This document shows, piece after piece, positions 21,362 to 31,639 of a DNA stretch of 64,000 nt. Source of the stretch: Siphonodentalium dalli. Taxonomy: Eukaryota > Mollusca > Scaphopoda > Gadilida > Siphonodentaliidae. The notes beneath the pieces are model-generated. The model did no database searches, was not told where the DNA came from, and saw nothing but the letters and a program-made list of their open reading frames with translations. The stretch lies in the NCBI GenBank assembly GCA_032622095.1, contig CP136064.1, positions 138,959,954 through 139,023,953 on the forward strand, written 5' to 3'. The translations under genes and the position numbers were made by a program. Position 1 is the stretch's first letter, and each line of letters opens with the position of its first letter.

Positions 21362-21542
21362 GTCCGTATATTAAGCCGGGGTCCATATAAGCCAGGGTCC
21401 GTATCAGCCGGTGGTCCATATGAGCCAGGGTCCGTAAGAGCAAGGGTCCGTAAGAGCCAGGGTCCGTAAGAGCCAGGGTCCGTATCAGCCGCATACCAAG
21501 CCAATCGAGCCTCAGGGCCAGGGTCTGTATCAGCCGCATACC
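21362..21542 (-). repeat. 16-bp minisatellite (right end, inverted)
   Basis: Units of GGTCCGTATCAGCCAG and GGTCCGTAAGAGCCAG, in inverted orientation relative to 18581-18693. The terminal block GTATCAGCCGCATACCAAGCCA occurs twice (about 21482 and 21529), a local duplication of the element end. Confidence 0.85.
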
Positions 21543-21549
21543 AAGCCAG
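21543..21549. repeat. right target-site duplication AAGCCAG
   Basis: Matches 18567-18573. Confidence 0.65.
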
Positions 21550-22813
21550 TCAAGCTTCTCTGACATATATTTCGAAGCATTGTCCCAGACGGCATCTGAA
21601 AACTCAAATAAGGGTAAACTATATGTTTTGTGCATAATTTCAATGGTTTTCCGGTTAAGTTGATATTTAATCCGTCGGAGTTGAAATAGGCGCGAGGCAA
21701 TTCTTTTGACAAACCCTTCAATATGTGCGTTCTATTTGATATTTGATTGGAGTTCCAGACCTAAGTGCATATGCTTGTCCACGAAGTCGATGGAATTTCT
21801 TACGAAATTGAGGTTTGGTTTCTCTGTTGAAGGCGCAAATAATGAAAAGGATGTGCCAACTGTTTTAGTTGGATTGAAGGTGACCAGCCAGTTTCGGGAC
21901 CACGCTGCAATTTTCTCTATATCGCTGTTTATAGTAAGTTCAAGTAGATTAAGATCAAACTGTTCGTGAGGTGTCGTCGTCATATATTCTCGTTATTGCA
22001 TGATTCAATACAGTCCCGCTGTGACGACCGCATGTTTTGAAAATGTATCATTGCTCAGGACCCTTTGTGTCCGATTTTCTAGATAGTTTTCTATCCAATA
22101 TAACATATTTCCTGCTAATTCATAAGCGTTTAATTTGTGTATCAGTCGCCTGTACCAAACCCTTTCAAAGGCTTTGGAAGTATCATAGAATATAGAACAT
22201 TTAAATAGTCCTTTGTCAATGGATTGGCACAGGTTGTGATATGTTGTACTATGACCTGATTAATGGTCAATACAATGACAAATTTACTGTTCTTTTTCAA
22301 AACCATTTTCTCAAACATTTTAGCCACACATGGTAGAATGGAAATTGGTCTGTAATTTGTGGTGTCCGCGGGATCATCTGTTTTGAAATTCTGGATCACG
22401 TTTGCGGATTTCCGGGAATTTCTCTTGATTTGATATATTTCCTGAATAGAAGGACTAGTGGGTCAGCTATTGATTTTTCTACTAATCCCATCATGCCCAA
22501 GCGCTTTGTTAAGTTTAAATGATTTGATGGCTGATTCAACCTCGGATTCTGTGAAAACCAAATCTGGCATGGTGTTTGCAGTGCGCTTCGGAAAATAGGC
22601 AAGTTATGATTAGTAGAATTCACAATAAAGATTTCGTTTAAAACGTTTGCCTTTTCGACATCATCGATTGCATATGTGTTACTGTTGGCAGAAATAGTAC
22701 CGGAGGCGCTGTTTAGTGGGGTGATATTTTTTGCTCGTTTCTTGTTTAGTAGATAATGTATTATTCTCCAAAAGTTTCGGGAGTTAGATGCTTCTCTTAT
22801 TCGTTCTTCTATA
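21550..22813 (-). mobile_element. LINE-B, 5' part (linker and RT)
   Basis: Reading the minus strand from 22813: ERIREASNSRNFWRIIHYLL (pre-RT linker), then the frames MNSTNHNLPIF..., DTTNYRPISILPCVAKMFEK (RT motif 1 region, about 22330), IAAWSRNWLVTFNPTKT (about 21880) and LFEFSDAVWDNASKYMSEKL (about 21560). The catalytic FADD region is not intact in the frames I can read, and several frameshifts and stops break the ORF. The reading continues at 18566 after the insertion. At 22814 it is cut by a second minisatellite-ended element, and I did not find the missing endonuclease half. Confidence 0.85.
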
Positions 22814-23067
22814 TGAATGCCGGCTGATACGGACCCTGGCTCTTACGGACCCTGGCTCATACGGACCCTGGCTCATACGGACCACCGGCTGATACTGACC
22901 CTGGCTTATATGGACCCTGGCTCATACGGACCTCAATTAAAATATACAATTTTATTTTTGTATATTTATTTAAATAAATTAAAATACAACATACATACTG
23001 AAATAACAAAAATATGATGATATAATGGGACACAACAAAAATGTAACAGCGTTCCACTAGACAGACA
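22814..23067. mobile_element. second copy of minisatellite-ended element (end region)
   Basis: It begins GAATGCCGGCTGATACGG, identical to the left end of the 18574 element, then 16-bp units to about 22932 and the same AT-rich block. The opposite, inverted end was not found downstream up to 27 kb, so the far end is lost or outside what I recognise. The element carries the two-exon gene at 23068-23645 on the minus strand. Confidence 0.65.
22821..22932 (+). repeat. 16-bp minisatellite, third array
   Basis: Seven or so units of CTGGCTCATACGGACC with variants CTGGCTCTTACGGACC and CTGGCTTATATGGACC. Same family and orientation as 18581-18693. Confidence 0.85.
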
Positions 23068-23645
23068 TTATTTACACTGGATCGTATAGCTTGGCGGCTT
23101 CCTCCAACAGTCTGCTGGCAGTAATCCTCGTGTAACGTCGAAAGAGACGGCTGTTGCACTGGCTGCAGGATCGTACTCTATGTTGAGTTCACCCCCGTTG
23201 ATGGTTACCGCTTCTTCGAACAGACAGGCTGAAGCTATGGACGCTCTTGTCCTCTCAAGTGGACCCGGTGACGTCTGTCGTGGGGTATCGGTCGATGCAT
23301 GGATGGTGGAACAAGTGAAGTCTGGTTGAGTCGGTGAGCGGCAATATTGGCAGCTGAACTCTATCGGTGTACCAAGGCGTTTGGTTTGTCGGTATTCATC
23401 TCGGCTTATTCCTAAAACGAATTATAAATGAAATTACAAAAATGTCAATTTATACTCACATAGAAATAAACGAGTACGACTGTCGGGTAATGAACGCCGG
23501 TAGTGAACGAGAATTAACGATAATTGTTCTAAAACTCACCTGTGTCACAAACCCGATGTATTAAACTGGAACATTCAGGTTCAATGCAGCCAATAACCTC
23601 CTGACGAAGCCGAATGGTATCGCCACATGAAGCACCGTTAGACAT
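23068..23645 (-). CDS. two-exon gene, small cysteine-rich PHD-like protein
   Basis: Exon 1 is 23645-23540 (ATG at 23645) and ends in a GTGAGT donor. The 128-base intron ends in CGTTTTAG. Exon 2 is 23411-23068 and stops at TAA. The frame is kept across the junction (phase 1) and the product is 149 residues without a stop. The first 60 residues show C-x3-C (CIEPEC), HRVCDTGIS, a YRQTKRLG stretch and CQYC: a spacing that resembles a PHD/treble-clef zinc module seen in some transposon-linked FLYWCH/MULE proteins of invertebrates. That family link is from memory and is the weak point. The middle is Ser/Thr/Pro-rich; the C-terminus (GGELNIEYDP to YTIQCK) has no known fold. It overlaps DNA shared with the 18.7-18.9 kb copy, so it is likely element-borne. 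Function unknown. Confidence 0.55.
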
Positions 23646-23665
23646 TGTGAAAATACGCCAGTCAT
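23646..23665. other. junction between two-exon gene and AAAT-tailed retroelement
   Basis: Only about 20 bases separate the ATG of the two-exon gene from the tail of the retroelement on the same strand, so any promoter of the gene was displaced or lies within the retroelement. Confidence 0.4.
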
Positions 23666-24570
23666 TATTTATTTATTTATTTATTATATGGGGTTTGGGA
23701 TTTAACCCGGGAGGATTTGGAAGGGGCGGAACCCCTTCCCTACAACCCACTTTTAAATTTATTTAGAATACATGACATGGTAAAACATAATCATGAAATG
23801 ATGGAACATGGATGAGAATGATATATTTTTCTTCTTCTTTGCTTTTTTTTACCTGGTTTCTGATGTTGTTGCTGTTGTTGTTGTTGTTGGAGGTTTGTAG
23901 GCGGCGGCTATAAGGCTAGAGCTCTATCTGCTTCTTCTGCCATTTGTTTCCCCCTTTCTTCTAATTCTACCAGATAACATGCTGTCTCTTTCCTCGCGGC
24001 CCGAATGATTTCTTCGTTCTTCGGTGAGAGGTAGCCTCAGTTGGAACTGCTGTTGTTGTTGCTGGTGGTGGAGATGGAGGACACCGGGATGTGTTGGTAC
24101 TCCGGTGTCCTTGGTGGAAACGTGTCCATCTCCACCCCAAAGTCAGCGGCAGGGACTTCCGGTGTGGATACCGCGTCCCTGTCTCCGCTGACATCGGTGA
24201 CGATAGCAGGGACATCCGGGGTGTCATCGGTGCCCTGCGCCTGGTGGTGATATCGTCGGGGGGGGTGCCAAGTGGGGGGAAGCTACATAGCTAGCCCCTG
24301 TTTCCACTTGGCCCTCCTGTCCGCATCCCTTCTTCTCTGCGAGGGCGTCTTCATATTCCGCCTCCTCCCTCTTGTGTCCCCAACCGTGGTGGGTCGCTGG
24401 TGGGCTACGGCAACCGGGTTACCTCCAACAGAGGGTCCTGAAAAGGACCGTGATGGCGTAACCCGGAATTCCAGAAAAAGCTCCAGGTCGAGCAGGGATC
24501 CACGTGGAGTGAGCTGAGAACGTGCCTGACTTCATCGGGGATTATAGACGAATCCATTGTCCAGCTGAAG
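23666..24570 (-). mobile_element. decayed retroelement with (AAAT)n tail and KTPSQRRRD motif
   Basis: Minus strand, 5' to 3': an ATG at about 24553 gives MDSSIIPDEVRHVLSSLHVD. A second frame reads GNPVAVAHQRP and NMKTPSQRRRDADRRAKWKQ (about 24340). Another reads TDDTPDVPAIVTDVSGDRDA and VEMDTFPPRTPEYQHI (about 24200-24090), then PKNEEIIRAARKETACYLVE and MAEEADRALAL (about 24010-23930), and a Gln run (CAACAA repeat, about 23890). Stops and frameshifts separate these. A 3' UTR follows (GGGTTGTAGGGAAGGGGTTC), then AATAAATAAATAAATAA (23666-23690). I read it as a gag-like ORF of a non-LTR or SINE-like element. The KTPSQ-RRD motif is familiar from invertebrate retroelements, but I cannot name the family. 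Confidence 0.5.
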
Positions 24571-24660
24571 TCATTAATCCGATGGCCGAGTGGGTAAAAG
24601 TCCGGGAGCGCTCAAGCCAGGACGTCCTCTCCCGTCGCCAGTCAGCAACAAATCAGTTGA
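24571..24660 (+). other. possible tRNA-like (Pol III A/B box) segment
   Basis: TGGCCGAGTGGG (about 24581) resembles a tRNA-Ser/Leu A box, and GCGCTCAAGCC (about 24609) weakly resembles a B box. The spacing is short and no tRNA cloverleaf is evident. It might be a SINE head. Confidence 0.2.
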
Positions 24661-26289
24661 ATATATACAAGTTGTGTTTTTACTTACATGTTTTCACAAC
24701 AAATCAAATGTATTATAATTATATAATCCTATACATGGCGGGACATAAGCAAACACGAAATTCGCACATATAAACTCACCTATCACCGACTCTTGTGTAT
24801 ATATGCCGAAATCTCATGAAATAATCTTTGTGTAATTTATATTACTTCCTCTAAATTCGATAAACGGACATCTCTTTTTAATAATATGTCCAGTTTTCCG
24901 ACTTGACGCATATATGGAAAACAGGCTTGTCAACTCTCCATATATAAACAATATCACACACACGGACATCCATGGTCTCATGAAGTAATCCAATCTTGCA
25001 CAAATGTCCAGACAATCTACAATATGACCTCTGTATGGTGAAATCTTATGGAATAATCCAATTTTGCACAAATACCCAGACAAACGAGTGTATCACTGAT
25101 GTTAGCTGACTTGTACATGCACATGAGACGACTGCATAATGATTAATCACGTTCATAATTACACCCATGAATGTGCTCAACCCACTAGTATGTATGCACA
25201 GGTCTACTACATCTGTTTGTTCAGCATACATACAACAATTCTCATACCACGAAGCACAATTTCCCATCACCATTATGAAATGAAACCGAACAGCACGCAA
25301 CCAATAGATTGGACGTATAATCACGACTTTTTCAGGTCAAACTCACACGAGATAATCATTTCTATGTCAAGCGGTCAGTCCGACTGGGTAATTATGTTAA
25401 ACCAACAACGGCGTTGGTAGACCGAGGTTATGTGACGCGAATACATGCCCACATGCGATAACATTTGGCATTCACTGTAGGGCTTATATATATATATATT
25501 CGCGCACTTTCATACAGGTATATATACTCAACCAGCATCTATGCATATATTGTCTTATTATTTGAGTGTGCATTCGTATTGTTTATCCTGGTCATAACGT
25601 TATGGTAGCCATTGCATACATATATTATTCATCGACAGTATTTATACCCCCATAACATGATATGTGTGGCACATGCTTATACCATCACATCGTCCGTCCG
25701 TCTGTCCGTTCCGTACTGGCTATGAACTATTTAATTCCATTTGAGATATCTCAACCCTTTCTGACCGTTTCATAGCAAACATAACCGCGTGTTGGTTTAC
25801 ATAGACTCCGATATTTATACATGCATGCGCATGCTCCACCTTTCTTAAATGTCCATCTAGATAATCATGTATATACCTTGTGTACAATGGTAAACAAACG
25901 GAATATACCTTAAATCCGCACCCATTCACGAATTGAAGCGATCACACATTACTCATGTACCGGTATATAATCGTGCTTGTGTTTATCCACAAACCGTACA
26001 CATTGGCAGGTTGGGGCGGCAACACACATATCGCGGTATTAAGGATTGCCTTATAACCGACCGGTATGGTCGCCCTGATCTCTGATAACAAAAGGGAGCA
26101 CACACGGATCGTGTACCGGTATATAGAGGCATATAATGTGTGTTCATCATCAAATTGCATGTACACATGCATTGATATGACGGACTGGCATTCAGACTCA
26201 TCTTCTCCAATGGTAGCATCTATAATTTTCGAAACGCCGATTCTCAGATATTTCAAATCACGCTGCTCACCTCTTGTGAAAACATAATC
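24661..26289. other. no gene recognised; small tandem duplication
   Basis: No coding frame with a motif. TAATCCAATCTTGCACAAAT (about 24987) and TAATCCAATTTTGCACAAAT (about 25054) mark a ~67-bp duplicated unit. A block TACCGGTATATA occurs at about 25959 and 26117. Short AT microsatellites lie near 25485. Everything else is unassigned. Confidence 0.4.
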
Positions 26290-26640
26290 GTGCGTATCAA
26301 AAACTACATTCAGTTATCTGGGAACACACACGTATATGTATGTACGTATGTCTTTGTGCATGCGTATGTTTATATATAGGTCTGTGTGTGTTTATGTAAT
26401 TATATGTAAGTGTAGTGGTGTGTCTTCCTGTTAGTCTTATGAATAGATCGCACTTAAATCTAACTGTTGTCCACATAATTGCAGCGCTAAGACTATGGTC
26501 ACTAGCATGACTGATTCAAACTGCCCAGGCACCGTAGTTAAAAATAGTTAATTATGTATTGTATAATAATTATATTATTATAATGCTTATATTTATAATT
26601 GTATCCCTTGCTGAGTTTTGTAAATAATTTGTAGCATATG
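26290..26640. repeat. GTAT/GT-rich and AT-rich simple sequence
   Basis: Imperfect GTATGT and TGTGTG runs (about 26330-26430) and an AT-only stretch (about 26540-26600). No gene. Confidence 0.6.
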
Positions 26641-27197
26641 TATATGATACGCTCTCTCAAGTATGCAGGCAATCCTATTGCATTCTATAATTCCACACAC
26701 CAATCTACTCCAGACTTACCTCGTCGATCCACGTTCCCCCTAAAACCGTTCACGACATGAATATCTCTATCCCTCACTTTAGAAACATAACTCCTATAGT
26801 CATTTCCGCTACATATACATTTTCGTGATGAAGAGCTCCGAGCTCAAAACACACCCTAAGATTATCAAACTTAAGATGAACCCCTGTTTGGTCGACTCAA
26901 AAAACCCATCGGCCTGCACAACCACGATTGGTATACATTCTATTGCCACTCACTGTTGCTATCTCATACTCTCATTCACTATACTCAACTGCCCTTCTGT
27001 TCTATTCTGTTCTCTTTCTCCTACCTACTCACACCTACCTGGCAAACAGACTGGGTTGAAAACAAATTTAAAACACACCACTGATATGTATACATCTACA
27101 TGTGTTCCCAGAATATGCTCTATTAATATGTTTGTTACTGTGCACCGAGGATGCCCAAAACAGAACTGCTCTCAGGATTTTGATATGACTTTTGATA
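26641..27197 (+). other. possible 5' region of LINE-D
   Basis: A 126-codon plus-strand frame (26825-27205) has no recognisable domain. Its position just before LINE-D suggests 5' UTR or a decayed ORF1, but the sequence does not prove it. Confidence 0.3.
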
Positions 27198-28076
27198 ATG
27201 GGTGACATAATGTTACATAGGGCAAGAATCGGTGCATTTCACAATCTTGCTGTCAGGCTGTCAGGGAGGGGGCGTCTCTGTTTGAAACAATCAAAAACAT
27301 GCTTGTTTTATATCATGTTACGTTTACGTGGACTGGATCTTATAACTGCCTTAACATTGACACTGTTGGTTTTCATTTTCTTCCCGATGGAACAATTCTG
27401 CGCTCTCAAACATATCTTGGCAGGCAAGAAACTATCTAATTCTCCAAACTCCGATGATAAAAAGACGAAGTTGAACACTAAATTTGCGATGTCACACACA
27501 ACTGTATTCCTCTTCACATGCGTGACATTTCTAACAGTATTAGCGGTATCTTTAGCAAAGGCTCTTTTGGTCCTGGCAGGAGACGTGGAGACTAACCCAG
27601 GCCCCTCAACCGAACAACACAATCACTCGGTACTTGTACTGAATACACAGAGTATCAGAAATAAAGTAGATATACTTGCAGCCGAAACATCAAGTGGGGA
27701 GTACGACATATTTCTATTAACCGAATCATGGCTCGATCATTCTATCCCGGATTCAGAAATCCATCTTCCTGGCTACCATGATCCTGCCCGCAAAGACAGG
27801 ATAGATGGCAGAACAGGAGGGGGTGTGTGTATTTACGTTCGTGACACTATACCATTCAAAATACGCGATGAACTTGACAGTGACGAAGTAGAAAATATCT
27901 GGATAGAGGTTACAATTAACACAAAACGTTGTCTTGTAGGATGTTTTTATCGCCCTCCGAACTCCCCCGCATGCCTGTGGACAAAAATTAATGATAACAT
28001 TTCTCTTGCGCGCGATAGCGACCTGGATGTCATAATAGGTGGAGATTTCAATGAAAACTATGTAATGGTAAAATAA
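27198..28076 (+). CDS. LINE-D N-terminal frame: hydrophobic leader, 2A, endonuclease start
   Basis: The first ATG is 27198; a better candidate is ATG 27489 (MSHTTVFLFTCVTFLTVLAV), which places a signal-like hydrophobic stretch directly before the 2A peptide. After NPGP the APE endonuclease begins (VLVLNTQSIRNKVDIL). The frame ends prematurely at TAA 28076 inside the endonuclease, after GGDFNENY. In intact relatives EN nicks the target DNA and 2A releases the leader. This piece alone would lack RT. Confidence 0.7.
   Translation: MGDIMLHRARIGAFHNLAVRLSGRGRLCLKQSKTCLFYIMLRLRGLDLITALTLTLLVFIFFPMEQFCALKHILAGKKLSNSPNSDDKKTKLNTKFAMSHTTVFLFTCVTFLTVLAVSLAKALLVLAGDVETNPGPSTEQHNHSVLVLNTQSIRNKVDILAAETSSGEYDIFLLTESWLDHSIPDSEIHLPGYHDPARKDRIDGRTGGGVCIYVRDTIPFKIRDELDSDEVENIWIEVTINTKRCLVGCFYRPPNSPACLWTKINDNISLARDSDLDVIIGGDFNENYVMVK
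27561..27605 (+). other. canonical 2A ribosome-skipping peptide
   Basis: LLVLAGDVETNPGP is encoded; GDVETNPG|P matches the D-V/I-E-x-N-P-G-P consensus exactly. The skip would fall between Gly (codon ending 27602) and Pro (27603-27605). 2A peptides in APE-type LINEs of marine invertebrates are known; here the upstream leader is hydrophobic, as in elements where 2A partitions a signal sequence. Confidence 0.85.
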
Positions 28077-28363
28077 ACGGCATATGTAGCGAACGAGGTC
28101 TGACCCAACTGGTCACTGATAAAACGCATTTTACTGAAAATTCCTCATCCATTCTCGACTTGCTCATGACTAGCAACCCTGACCTTGTTGATTCCCTTGT
28201 GTTCTTGGCAACATATTCGACAACACAATTAGGTATCACTGTCCGGTCGTTGCTCAGATAAAACTTTTGAAAAATAAGTCGGCTACAACTCTCACTAGAC
28301 GTATCTGGAATTATAATCTGGCTGACTTCGATACCATGAACAAAGACTTCTTGAGCTGGAACT

Positions 28364-29416
28364 ATGATGATAATACACCATGCAGCTCATGCAGATAACT
28401 TGACTGCAAAAATTCAAAAGGTATGCAGTGACAATATCCCCAATAAGATAGTACTTATCCGGAAAGGTAGTCCCCAATGGCTTACGTGTAATGTACGGAA
28501 ACTGATGAGGCAACGAAATCGATTACATAAGATAGCTAAAAGGAAAAACACACCACAAACATGGGCAAACTTCAGATATAAACGTAATGAAACCACATCG
28601 GCTATTAGAAAAAGCAAACATGATTATGACACCAAGAATGAGAACACATTGAATAGCCCATCACATGACCAGTCTTCCTGGTGGAAAACCCTCAAAAAAA
28701 TAGTATTTGCTACCAGTGATAGATCAATACCCCCCTTGAACACCAACGGCGACTTCCTGATATCACCAACTGAAAAAGCAAATGCTTTCAATTCGTATTT
28801 TTGTAAAATTTCATCAGTTGATGACATCGGGAAACGCCTACCAGTCCTTGAACCGGATAACTCCATATCCACATTAAGCGATATAAAAATCACAGCCCCT
28901 GACATTTACAAAGCGTTAAAAAGTCTTAAAATATCTAAGTCAAGTGGGCCCGACGGAATAAGTCCGAGAGTTTTGAAAAGTTGTGCCTCCTCGCTCTGTG
29001 AACCTCTTGAATTTTATTTTAGAACATTTACCGAAAACAGTTACTACCCACACCAGTGGAAGCGTTCACATGTTACACCTATATTTAAGAATGGTGATCC
29101 CGGTCTTATATCAAATTACCGACCAATTTCTCTACTAAGCTGCGTCTCAAAGGTCTATGAAAAATGTATTTATAAATATCTATGGGAATTTCTTGATGAA
29201 AACAAACTCCTATCATTTTACCAAGCTGGTTTCATGCGCAACGATTCAACAGTTTTTCAACTTACCGAAATATATGACAATATATGTCGATCATTAGACG
29301 ACGGAAAAGAGGTCCGGTGTATATTCTGTGACATAAGTAAAGCATTCGATAAAGTCTGGCCACCGTGGCCTCTTGAACAAACTGACAAAAATTGGTATAA
29401 GAGGAAACTTGTATAA
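28364..29416 (+). CDS. LINE-D central frame: linker and RT N-terminal half
   Basis: The 350-codon frame begins in the endonuclease-RT linker (KGSPQWLTCNVRKLMRQRNR; SWWKTLKKIVFATSD). It carries RT blocks GPDGISPRVLKSC, PHQWKRSHVTPIFKNGDPG, NYRPISLLSCVSKVYEKC and QAGFMRNDSTVFQL, and motif A FCDISKAFDKVW, then runs out at VWPPWPLEQTDKNWYKRKLV. Part of the following region up to the VLGPLLF block is deleted. The start codon is arbitrary. Confidence 0.75.
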   Translation: MMIIHHAAHADNLTAKIQKVCSDNIPNKIVLIRKGSPQWLTCNVRKLMRQRNRLHKIAKRKNTPQTWANFRYKRNETTSAIRKSKHDYDTKNENTLNSPSHDQSSWWKTLKKIVFATSDRSIPPLNTNGDFLISPTEKANAFNSYFCKISSVDDIGKRLPVLEPDNSISTLSDIKITAPDIYKALKSLKISKSSGPDGISPRVLKSCASSLCEPLEFYFRTFTENSYYPHQWKRSHVTPIFKNGDPGLISNYRPISLLSCVSKVYEKCIYKYLWEFLDENKLLSFYQAGFMRNDSTVFQLTEIYDNICRSLDDGKEVRCIFCDISKAFDKVWPPWPLEQTDKNWYKRKLV

Positions 29417-29549
29417 CTTGATGTAACAGCAGGTATTAGGCCCACTTCTGTTTTTAATTTATATTAATGATATAACCGAAAATATACGGTGCAACATTCG
29501 TCTATTTGCTGATGACACTTCTCTATTTCTTACTATCGAAGACCCCACC

Positions 29550-30593
29550 ATGGCCGCAAAACTAATCAACGATGACCTCGAAACTCTCATGTGTTGGGCA
29601 TCAGAATGGCTTGTAAAATTCAATCCCCTGAAAACGGAATCTCTCTTAATCTCCAGGAAAGAAACACCAGTATATCATCCACATTTTACCATGGGAACCG
29701 CGACAATTGTTGAGATTGACAGCCATAAACATCTGGGACTTACTTTCGACAACATGGGCTCTTGGGGTATCCACATCAGATATATGCTTGACAAAGCATG
29801 GAGTCGAGTAAACCTAGTACGTAAACACAGATACAGGCTAAGCAGAGTAACGCTTGAAAAAATACATTATACATTTATCCGACCAATATTGAAATATGCC
29901 TCCCCTGTTTGGGATAACTGCCCTGATTATCTTAGTGATGACATTGAAAAGGTTCAGTATGAAATGGCCCGAATAGTAACAGGTGCAACCATCAGTACGA
30001 GTAACGCGTGCCTTTTGTCAGAGACTGGCTGGGAACTCCTCTCTTCACGCCGTAGAAAACACAAGCTATGCCAATTTTTTTAAATGATACGAGGAAATGC
30101 TCCATCAATTTTAAGAAATTATGTACGACCAATTCAGGCAAATAATTCCAGATATAACTTCAGATTTGAACATATAAGACTACCCTCGAATATTAATTAT
30201 GACTATTATATGGATTCTTTCTTGCCATCTGCAATTACCGAATGGAACAAACTGTCAGAAACTACAAAGAGCAGCAGTACAATCGAAGACTTCAAAAAGG
30301 AACTGAACAGTGACAATATACGTCCACCTGCCTATTTTTATCATAGTAAATGTCGTAAATCTCATATCCTCCATACCCGGTTAAGATTGAACTGCAGCCA
30401 CCTAAGTGGTGACCTGACAGATAACCATGTAACAATTTCCCCCTTCTGTCTATGTGGGGAATTTGAGACAACTTACCACTATCTCTTTGAATGTACATTT
30501 TATCAAGAGCCCAGAAGAGAACTATATGACTCCCTACCAAATGTTGCCTTATCTGAGAATATATACAATAATGCGGGGGTCAAGAGAGCTTAG
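29550..30593 (+). pseudogene. LINE-D RT C-terminal part with internal stop
   Basis: Two frames, 29550-30083 and 30084-30593, are in the same phase and separated only by TAA at 30081 in a T-rich run. The first has DLETLMCWASEWLVKFNPLK, HKHLGLTFDN and FIRPILKYASPVWDN. The second has NYVRPIQANNSRYNFRFEHI, SAITEWNKL and a C-terminal CLCGEFETTYHYLFEC (C-x1-C...H-x4-C-like). A frameshift near 30575 moves the true end to 30663. Confidence 0.8.
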
Positions 30594-30977
30594 TCTTCGC
30601 GAAAACAAACAAATATTTAATGCAGTACAGACATATATTATGAGAACAAAAAGATTTCCATGATCTGTATGGGTAACAAATTGCTTTGGATTCCGGCCGC
30701 GTTATGCGGCAGCACGATGTTCCCCATTATATATGTAGTACTAAATGTCTTCCGATAACGATTATTTTGTAAGTTACTTACTTGTCACTATCCTGTATAT
30801 ACGTGAAATGATTCTACATGAAGAATGCAGCGATATTCACAGTGAACCCCATTGAAATAGGAATTGGCCATTGCGATTGACCCCCTCCCATGGAGCCTGA
30901 CGCATGCATATTACTACGAGCATAATTTTCATCACGCAGCAACTAAATTATTGAAAACTCTGTCCCCTCTACTTTCT

Positions 30978-31100
<123 letters not shown>

Positions 31101-31390
31101 CCTGCTATCCCTAACACTATCTTCCCACTGTGTCCATCCCAACTTAAACTTAGTTACTTCTCCTTTAAAAAATATTATTTCTATTATTTCCCGTCTGATC
31201 GATACCCCTCCCTCACTTATTGGGGAAGGGGCATGTCGCCAAAGAGGAGAAGAATTCATATAAGCCATCGGGCTTGTTGTCTGATCCTCATTTCCATACA
31301 TTATCTCTTATATGTTGTATATTTATGTCATTTGTGTATTATGTGTATTATGTTTGGATTTGGAAATAAAAATATGTTCATTAAGATAAA

Positions 31391-31639
31391 TATCTAGGCT
31401 CTCAAGACTATTTCTAATCCAATGAAGATCCACTCATAGGTCAAATATGTTTTTCAAGATCAAAATAAATTCATTTATAAATATGATTTAAAGGCACGTT
31501 CATTGCAGAAATATTAATATTTTTTCAAATCGCCATCAACAGAAGGAATATTAAAATATATATAGTTTTGTTCATATGCCAAACATAATCAGCGAGGTAA
31601 ATAGTATATTGTTGTCATCAAGACGTACGATGGTGTATG
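31391..31639. other. no gene recognised
   Basis: AT-rich spacer after LINE-D. Confidence 0.4.

Larger units (their letters stand above)
18574..21542. mobile_element. minisatellite-ended transposon inserted in LINE-B
   Basis: The 2.97-kb insertion has inverted ends. The left end is GAATGCCGGCTGATACGG followed by 16-bp units. The right end in reverse complement is GGTATGCGGCTGATACAG followed by the same units. It is flanked by AAGCCAG on both sides. Next to the left minisatellite lies an AT-rich block and a segment (to about 18890) homologous to 22933-23130 of the second family copy. The middle is occupied by LINE-A (about 19022-21093, +), probably a later insertion. No transposase was recognised inside, so this copy is likely non-autonomous. 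I cannot assign a superfamily; the 7-bp duplication and the subterminal tandem repeats are the main clues. Confidence 0.65.

Noticed and set aside
23967-24294. Plus-strand frames at 24.0-24.3 kb (for example MELLLLLLVVEMEDTG...)
   Set aside because: They are shadows of the minus-strand retroelement frame, which has a more protein-like composition; the Leu run is the complement of a CAA/CAG run.
25720-26287. Several 70-100 codon frames on both strands near 26 kb
   Set aside because: They overlap each other on both strands without motifs; I found no evidence to prefer any.
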